Assembly: GCA_014728045.1 (NCBI GenBank)
Contig: WJMH01000015.1
Location: 210,479-274,478, forward strand
DNA from: Candidatus Omnitrophota bacterium
GTDB taxonomy: Bacteria > Omnitrophota > Gorgyraeia > Tantalellales > Tantalellaceae
Direction: 5' to 3'
DNA: 64,000 nucleotides
The position numbers were made by a program, and so were the translations under genes. The stretch's first letter is position 1, and every line of letters starts with the position of its first letter. Shown in pieces: positions 60,666-64,000 of this stretch. Below the pieces are notes generated by a model, which was not told the DNA's origin, did no database searches, and saw nothing but the letters and a program-made list of their open reading frames with translations.

Positions 60666-60682
60666 AGATTTCCTCCTTGTCA

Positions 60683-61072
60683 TTATCTTTCTTCTTCGGG
60701 ATGGTCACACTCGGTCTTGTCAAGCCCGTATCCCTTGCCGCCCCCGGGCCTGCACAAGCTTTCCCCGCCTTCCAGGGTACCGGTGAGAATGCTTTTTATG
60801 ACCTCTTCCACTGGACCGCTCACGCCCACTAACGTCTCGATACCCTGCCGGGCGAACAGGTCCATCGCGTTGCGCCCCATACCGCCGGCAATAATGCTCT
60901 CGACGCCTTTTTCATGCAAAAAACGGGGCAGGAAACCCGGGTGGTGCCCTGGATTGGCAAGTTCCTCTTTCTTGATAAGCTCGCCTTCTTCCACGTCAAT
61001 AATGGTGAAAGAAGGACACCTTCCGAAATGAGCGGATACTTTCCCGCTATCGGTAGAAATAGCTATTCGCAT
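60683..61072 (-). CDS. NifX/NafY-type protein (ORP-like), second copy
   Basis: A 129-residue paralogue of the adjacent gene: SAHFGRCPSFTIID, IIAGGMGRNAMDLFARQGIE and a CRPGGGKGYGLDKTECDHPEEE tail that the first copy lacks; this Cys/His tail may bind metal. Two copies next to each other may form a heterodimer. Confidence 0.88.
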   Translation of the reverse strand: MRIAISTDSGKVSAHFGRCPSFTIIDVEEGELIKKEELANPGHHPGFLPRFLHEKGVESIIAGGMGRNAMDLFARQGIETLVGVSGPVEEVIKSILTGTLEGGESLCRPGGGKGYGLDKTECDHPEEER

Positions 61073-61089
61073 ATTATCCTCCCGCTCAG

Positions 61090-61122
61090 AAAAAAAAGCG
61101 GGGATAAGCTCTTATTCCCCGC
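61090..61122 (-). terminator. Terminator between the DUF5320-like gene and the NifX-type genes
   Basis: GCGGGGAATAAG and CTTATCCCCGC form a strong stem followed by eight Ts on the minus strand. Genes to the left need read-through or their own promoter. Confidence 0.9.
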
Positions 61123-61133
61123 CTTTATCCCTG

Positions 61134-61523
61134 CTATTTTTTTTCGTTTTCCCTGGCTTTTTCCAATGTGCTGATACGGTCCTGGATATCCTCAAGCTCC
61201 CGCTTGAGATTTTCAGCCTGGTCCATCAGCATCTCTTTCTCCTCTTCGGCCGTAGGCTCCGAAGGATAAGGTTCCCCGTAGGCGGGATAACCGTATGAGG
61301 CCCTCTGCCACCCGGGCATACCCGTAGCATAATACCAGTTGCGCCATCCGCGGCCGCCCCCGCGACCTCTTCCGTACGCAGACCAGCCTCTGCCGCGCCC
61401 GCTGTATCCGCTTCCGGGTACGGGATTCACGTAACCGGGCGTAGAATAACCCGCACAGTAACCGGCACCTCTTCCTGTCATTGGACCTAAGCCCCTTGGG
61501 CCTGTTCTGTCACCACCTGGCAT
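61134..61523 (-). CDS. Gly/Arg/Tyr-rich DUF5320-type protein with coiled-coil tail
   Basis: A 129-residue protein: N-terminal half GDRTGPRGLGPMTGRGAGYC and repeats of Gly, Arg, Tyr; C-terminal helix (about 92-129) with the heptad pattern MLMDQAENLKRELEDIQDRI. These proteins commonly neighbour NifX-type and Mrp genes in anaerobes; function unknown. Start after AAGGAGG. Confidence 0.85.
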   Translation of the reverse strand: MPGGDRTGPRGLGPMTGRGAGYCAGYSTPGYVNPVPGSGYSGRGRGWSAYGRGRGGGRGWRNWYYATGMPGWQRASYGYPAYGEPYPSEPTAEEEKEMLMDQAENLKRELEDIQDRISTLEKARENEKK

Positions 61524-61571
61524 AATACACCTCCTTATTTTCATTTGTTCCGGGACACGAGGGCACCCGGA

Positions 61572-62042
61572 TCATTCCTTATTTTTACATCTATCACAGA
61601 GTCCGTAGAACTGAAATACGTGGTTCTTTATATCGAAATTGTATTTTTCAGACAGGCCTTTTTCGGCCCTTTTCAAAAATTCAAGCTCCTCGTCAATGAA
61701 CTCCGAGTAATTTATGACCCTTTTGCACCGGGTGCATATAAGATGGTGATGATGGTCCTCTTTGGGATCGGAAACAAGCTCGTACCTGGCTCTTCCGTCG
61801 CCGAAATCGAATTTCGAGACCAGCCCCATCTCTGTCAATAGCTCAAGGGTCCTGTACACCGTCGTAAGACCCACCTGGGGGTAAAGATTATGCACTTCCA
61901 TATATATATCTTCCGCGCTAAGATGCTTTTTCGTCCTGTGGAGGACTTCCATTATCGCTTTTCTGGGTATGGTTATCCTGTACCCCAACCCCTTGAACCT
62001 TCTGTGCCAGTTTGCTCTGCCGAACCTTCTTCTTTCGGGCAT
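61572..62042 (-). CDS. fur: Fur family metal-responsive regulator
   Basis: A 156-residue winged-helix regulator: DNA-binding domain 15-90 (ITIPRKAIMEVL, GLTTVYRTLELLTEMG), HHHHLIC metal segment and two CxxC pairs (CTRCKR, CDRCKNK) for structural zinc. It may sense iron or peroxide (PerR-like residues cannot be ruled out). It lies behind a near-consensus promoter overlapped by a Fur box, so it regulates itself and probably the redox cluster behind it. Confidence 0.92.
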   Translation of the reverse strand: MPERRRFGRANWHRRFKGLGYRITIPRKAIMEVLHRTKKHLSAEDIYMEVHNLYPQVGLTTVYRTLELLTEMGLVSKFDFGDGRARYELVSDPKEDHHHHLICTRCKRVINYSEFIDEELEFLKRAEKGLSEKYNFDIKNHVFQFYGLCDRCKNKE

Positions 62043-62059
62043 ATTTATCACCTTTCTTA

Positions 62060-62082
62060 TTGATAATGATTTCCATTATCAA
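62060..62082. promoter_or_regulatory. Fur box
   Basis: TTGATAATG, five bases, CATTATCAA: a perfect inverted repeat that matches the Fur consensus. It touches the -10 box of the fur promoter, so bound Fur blocks RNA polymerase. Confidence 0.93.
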
Positions 62083-62110
62083 TTATAGTCCATTTTTTAC
62101 TGTTTGTCAA
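62082..62110 (-). promoter_or_regulatory. Consensus promoter of the fur-led cluster
   Basis: TTGACA (62110-62105) and TATAAT (62087-62082) with a 17-base spacer, both perfect matches, on the minus strand. Confidence 0.9.
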
Positions 62111-62220
62111 TAGGATTTTTATTTGCATCATTTAGTATTATAGTAAGTGATAAGCTGGACTGACCGGTACTTTCCCGATCCGGGAAAAATAGCAGTAGAT
62201 CCCCTCTGCCCGAGAAGCCT

Positions 62221-62691
62221 TTAGCAGGACTTTACCGCCGAATAGAACTTCTTGAAAACGTCCTGTTTGCCGATAATACCGACAAGTTTCCCTTTTTCCA
62301 GGACGGGTATGGTGTGCTGGTTCTTGTATTTCATAAGGACGATTATCTCATCTAGCGTAGTATCCTTGGTTATGGTGTTGACCTCGACGCTCATCGCGAA
62401 ATTGACCGGGGGGATCACGCCCTTTTTATTGTTGTCGAACGTCACGTCCCCGGACTTGACCATGTCCATTACCATGAACAGATCGTTCTCGGTTATTATC
62501 CCCTGTATCTTGCCTCCCCTGGAGACAACGGGGATGCCGCTTATCCTGTTCTTTATCATCAGGTCCGCGGCCTTGTAAAGGTCCTCGTTACGGCCTATGG
62601 TGATAACTTCTTCTGTCATCATGTCCCTGGCTTTTATTTTCTTGATCTTCTTGTCAAGGGTCTTGAGTTTATTATTAAAATCCTTTTTCAT
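62221..62691 (-). CDS. CBS-domain pair protein
   Basis: A 156-residue protein with two CBS domains (about 22-80 and 95-155): MMTEEVITIGRNEDLYKAADLMI, ISGIPVVSRGGKIQGIIT, IVLMKYKNQHTIPVLEKGKLVGIIG. Such stand-alone pairs bind adenine nucleotides and act as energy sensors. It follows the degenerate receiver gene by 33 bases with its own AAGGAGG site. Confidence 0.93.
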   Translation of the reverse strand: MKKDFNNKLKTLDKKIKKIKARDMMTEEVITIGRNEDLYKAADLMIKNRISGIPVVSRGGKIQGIITENDLFMVMDMVKSGDVTFDNNKKGVIPPVNFAMSVEVNTITKDTTLDEIIVLMKYKNQHTIPVLEKGKLVGIIGKQDVFKKFYSAVKSC

Positions 62692-62724
62692 GGTAAAGCC
62701 TCCTTAACCTATTAGATAGCGCCT

Positions 62725-63120
62725 TTACATCCTGTCCACGTTGACCTGGCCCTTTTTCTCAAGGATCTCTTCGGCCCTTTTCTTGAGAACGTCCACTTTT
62801 GAGGGTTTTTCGAAAAAATCCTCCACGCCCAGTTTTTCCACGACCTTCTTTATCCCGGGCTTGTTCGAGGTCATAAGTATCGGTATCTTGGAAAGCCCCT
62901 TGTTCTTCTTCACCGCTTTGATGAACCCGAAACCGTCCATCTCCCCCTGAAGATTACTGGAGACTATCAGAAGGTCCACCCATTCCCTTTTAAGCTCCTC
63001 AAGCGCCTTCTGCCCTGTCTGCTGGGCGTCGACCACGTATCCGGCATCCCTGAGCTGCGTTTGCAGTACTTTTGAAAATGTCAGATCCCCTTCTACAATA
63101 AGTATCTTACCGGTTTTCAT
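62725..63120 (-). CDS. Degenerate receiver-domain protein lacking the phosphoacceptor aspartate
   Basis: A 131-residue CheY-like fold (ILIVEGDLTFSKVL, LIVSSNLQGEMDGFGF, ILMTSNKP, FFEKPSKVDVL). The site expected to be aspartate (about residue 54) reads Ser in LIVSSNL, and the metal-pocket pair is EGD instead of EDD; the conserved lysine is kept. It therefore probably cannot be phosphorylated and acts as a pseudo-receiver. ATG at 63120 follows GGAGG. Next to the CBS protein. Confidence 0.85.
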   Translation of the reverse strand: MKTGKILIVEGDLTFSKVLQTQLRDAGYVVDAQQTGQKALEELKREWVDLLIVSSNLQGEMDGFGFIKAVKKNKGLSKIPILMTSNKPGIKKVVEKLGVEDFFEKPSKVDVLKKRAEEILEKKGQVNVDRM

Positions 63121-63145
63121 GTCTGCCTCCAATTCGAGCGTGCTT

Positions 63146-64000
63146 TCACAGTTTCATCCGGGTCTCTCCTCCGGGCTTAAGGGTTCTTTCTCTTCCCGCC
63201 ACCCTGAAGGTTAGACCCTTGGTGCGTGACTTGCGCGTCTCTATCTTTATTTTAACACTTTTCTTTGAAACGATTAACCTGACCTTTAGCCCCCTTATCA
63301 GCATCCTGAAATCCATCTTATCCCAGCCAGAGGGCAGTCTCGGTTCTATTTTTACGTGGTCTTCGGCGATATGAACGCCGGCGAAGCCCCTGATAGCTAT
63401 ATCAATGGATCCTCCCATGATCCCGGTGTGTATACCCTCAAGGGTGGTACCTCCCTTTACGTCGTGGATATCCGCTTCCAGGACGTCGAAGAACCATTCC
63501 CGGGAAGCTTTTCTCATACCGAGTATGTGGGAAACATAACAGTGCACTACCTTGCTAAGGGTCGAGCCGTGGCTTGTCCTGGTCTCGTAATACTCATAGT
63601 TATCCCTCAGCATCCTCTTGGTTATCTTGTAGCCGAGCCTTTCAAAAAGATCCTTTATCTCATTGAACGGGATCAGATAAAAAAGCATGAGCACGTCCGC
63701 CTGTTTGGCCACCTTGTAATCGTCCGGGGACTTACCCTCGGCTTTAAGTATCCTGTCCATGCGGTGTATGTTCTTGTACTTTTTCCTGTAAGCTTCCCAG
63801 TCAAGCTCCTTGAGATCGAAATATCCTTTGAACTGGCTTATTATCCCTTTTTCGTTGATTATGACGTTCATTTTCCGGGAGATATCTTCCCATCTTTGAA
63901 GTTCCTTTTCGCTGATCCCTATTTTCTTCCTGAGCTGCCTTCGCCGGTCGGCGGGAAGGATCTCCAGGACCTCCCTGGCCTTCATGAGCATCCAGACTAT
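63146..64000 (-). CDS. GH65 disaccharide phosphorylase/hydrolase, C-terminal part
   Basis: The last 284 residues of a glycoside hydrolase family 65 enzyme that continues past the right edge. YYETRTSHGSTLSKVVHCYVSH is the conserved GH65 segment (seen as TSHGSTLS), followed by the helical barrel end and the small C-terminal beta-sandwich (GLKVRLIVSKKSVKIKIE). The catalytic glutamate lies outside the window. GH65 members phosphorolyse maltose, trehalose, kojibiose or nigerose; with treT nearby, trehalose is plausible but unproved. Confidence 0.88.
   Translation of the reverse strand: MVWMLMKAREVLEILPADRRRQLRKKIGISEKELQRWEDISRKMNVIINEKGIISQFKGYFDLKELDWEAYRKKYKNIHRMDRILKAEGKSPDDYKVAKQADVLMLFYLIPFNEIKDLFERLGYKITKRMLRDNYEYYETRTSHGSTLSKVVHCYVSHILGMRKASREWFFDVLEADIHDVKGGTTLEGIHTGIMGGSIDIAIRGFAGVHIAEDHVKIEPRLPSGWDKMDFRMLIRGLKVRLIVSKKSVKIKIETRKSRTKGLTFRVAGRERTLKPGGETRMKL

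Noticed and set aside
60300-61072. Nitrogen fixation locus
   Set aside because: The two NifX-type proteins suggest it, but there is no nifH, D, K, E, N or B in the window and the Mrp/ferredoxin context fits ORP-type clusters better.
1-64000. CRISPR arrays, tRNA or rRNA genes, insertion sequences, prophage genes
   Set aside because: No repeat-spacer series, cloverleaf, rRNA segment, transposase, integrase or phage structural gene was seen on either strand.

Overview
The window is a dense, gene-rich stretch of chromosome from a Gram-negative bacterium. TonB-dependent receptors, an outer-membrane porin, signal peptides and periplasm-facing sensors support an outer membrane. Many radical SAM enzymes, 4Fe-4S proteins, a nickel-pincer (Lar) pair, a thio(seleno)oxazole RiPP cluster and an ORP/Mrp-like Fe-S cluster suggest an anaerobic or microaerophilic lifestyle. 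A TIGR04073-type exosortase-associated protein and the overall gene mix resemble uncultured PVC-related lineages such as Omnitrophota; that placement is an impression, not a computed result. All genes but one (a SpoU/TrmH rRNA methyltransferase at 8.6-9.4 kb) lie on the minus strand, so operons read from right to left. No tRNA, rRNA, CRISPR array, insertion sequence or prophage was seen.

Left to right: 0-4 kb holds a P-loop kinase fragment, a receiver protein and a large multi-PAS hybrid kinase behind a leader with a small ORF and terminator. 4-7.6 kb is a thiamine thiazole operon (thiE-S-G-H-F) under a TPP riboswitch. 7.6-10.2 kb has a TtcA-like thiolase, the rRNA methyltransferase and the TIGR04073 protein. 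10.3-17.1 kb is an operon of two TonB receptors, an ABC-type binding protein and a sensor kinase behind a terminator-bearing leader. A tandem ThyX protein follows at 17.4-18.9 kb. 19-27.4 kb is a full phosphate island: phoU, pstBACS, porin, small membrane protein, phoR, phoB, with three Pho boxes built from 11-bp phased repeats.

27.9-34.1 kb holds secreted and TPR proteins, larB/larE and small proteins. 34.2-38.2 kb has an MscS channel, an ATP-grasp ligase and a stand-alone lysine-ketoglutarate-reductase-like enzyme. 38.2-41.8 kb is the RiPP region (SbtM-like maturase, SbtA-like precursor), a membrane desaturase and a TPR protein. 42-50.4 kb is stress and osmolyte related: GARS-like ATP-grasp, trehalose synthase with DUF5752, four small heat-shock proteins behind a CIRCE operator, PTS enzyme I and a diadenylate cyclase. 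50.5-62 kb is redox/Fe-S biology: OsmC, a fused double MinD-ferredoxin ATPase, two radical SAM proteins, a metallo-hydrolase, a DUF2099 protein, Mrp, a CoA-disulfide-reductase-like flavoprotein, a ferredoxin, two NifX-like proteins, two Gly/Arg-rich small proteins and a Fur regulator with a Fur box on a consensus promoter. The right edge carries a CBS protein, a degenerate receiver and the C-terminus of a GH65 phosphorylase.

The genes form several regulatory circuits readable from the DNA: PhoB-Pho boxes, HrcA-CIRCE, Fur-Fur box and the TPP riboswitch. The most unexpected signals are a strong Pho box pointing into an apparently empty 413-bp gap, and three operon leaders other than thi that carry an intrinsic terminator just before the first gene.
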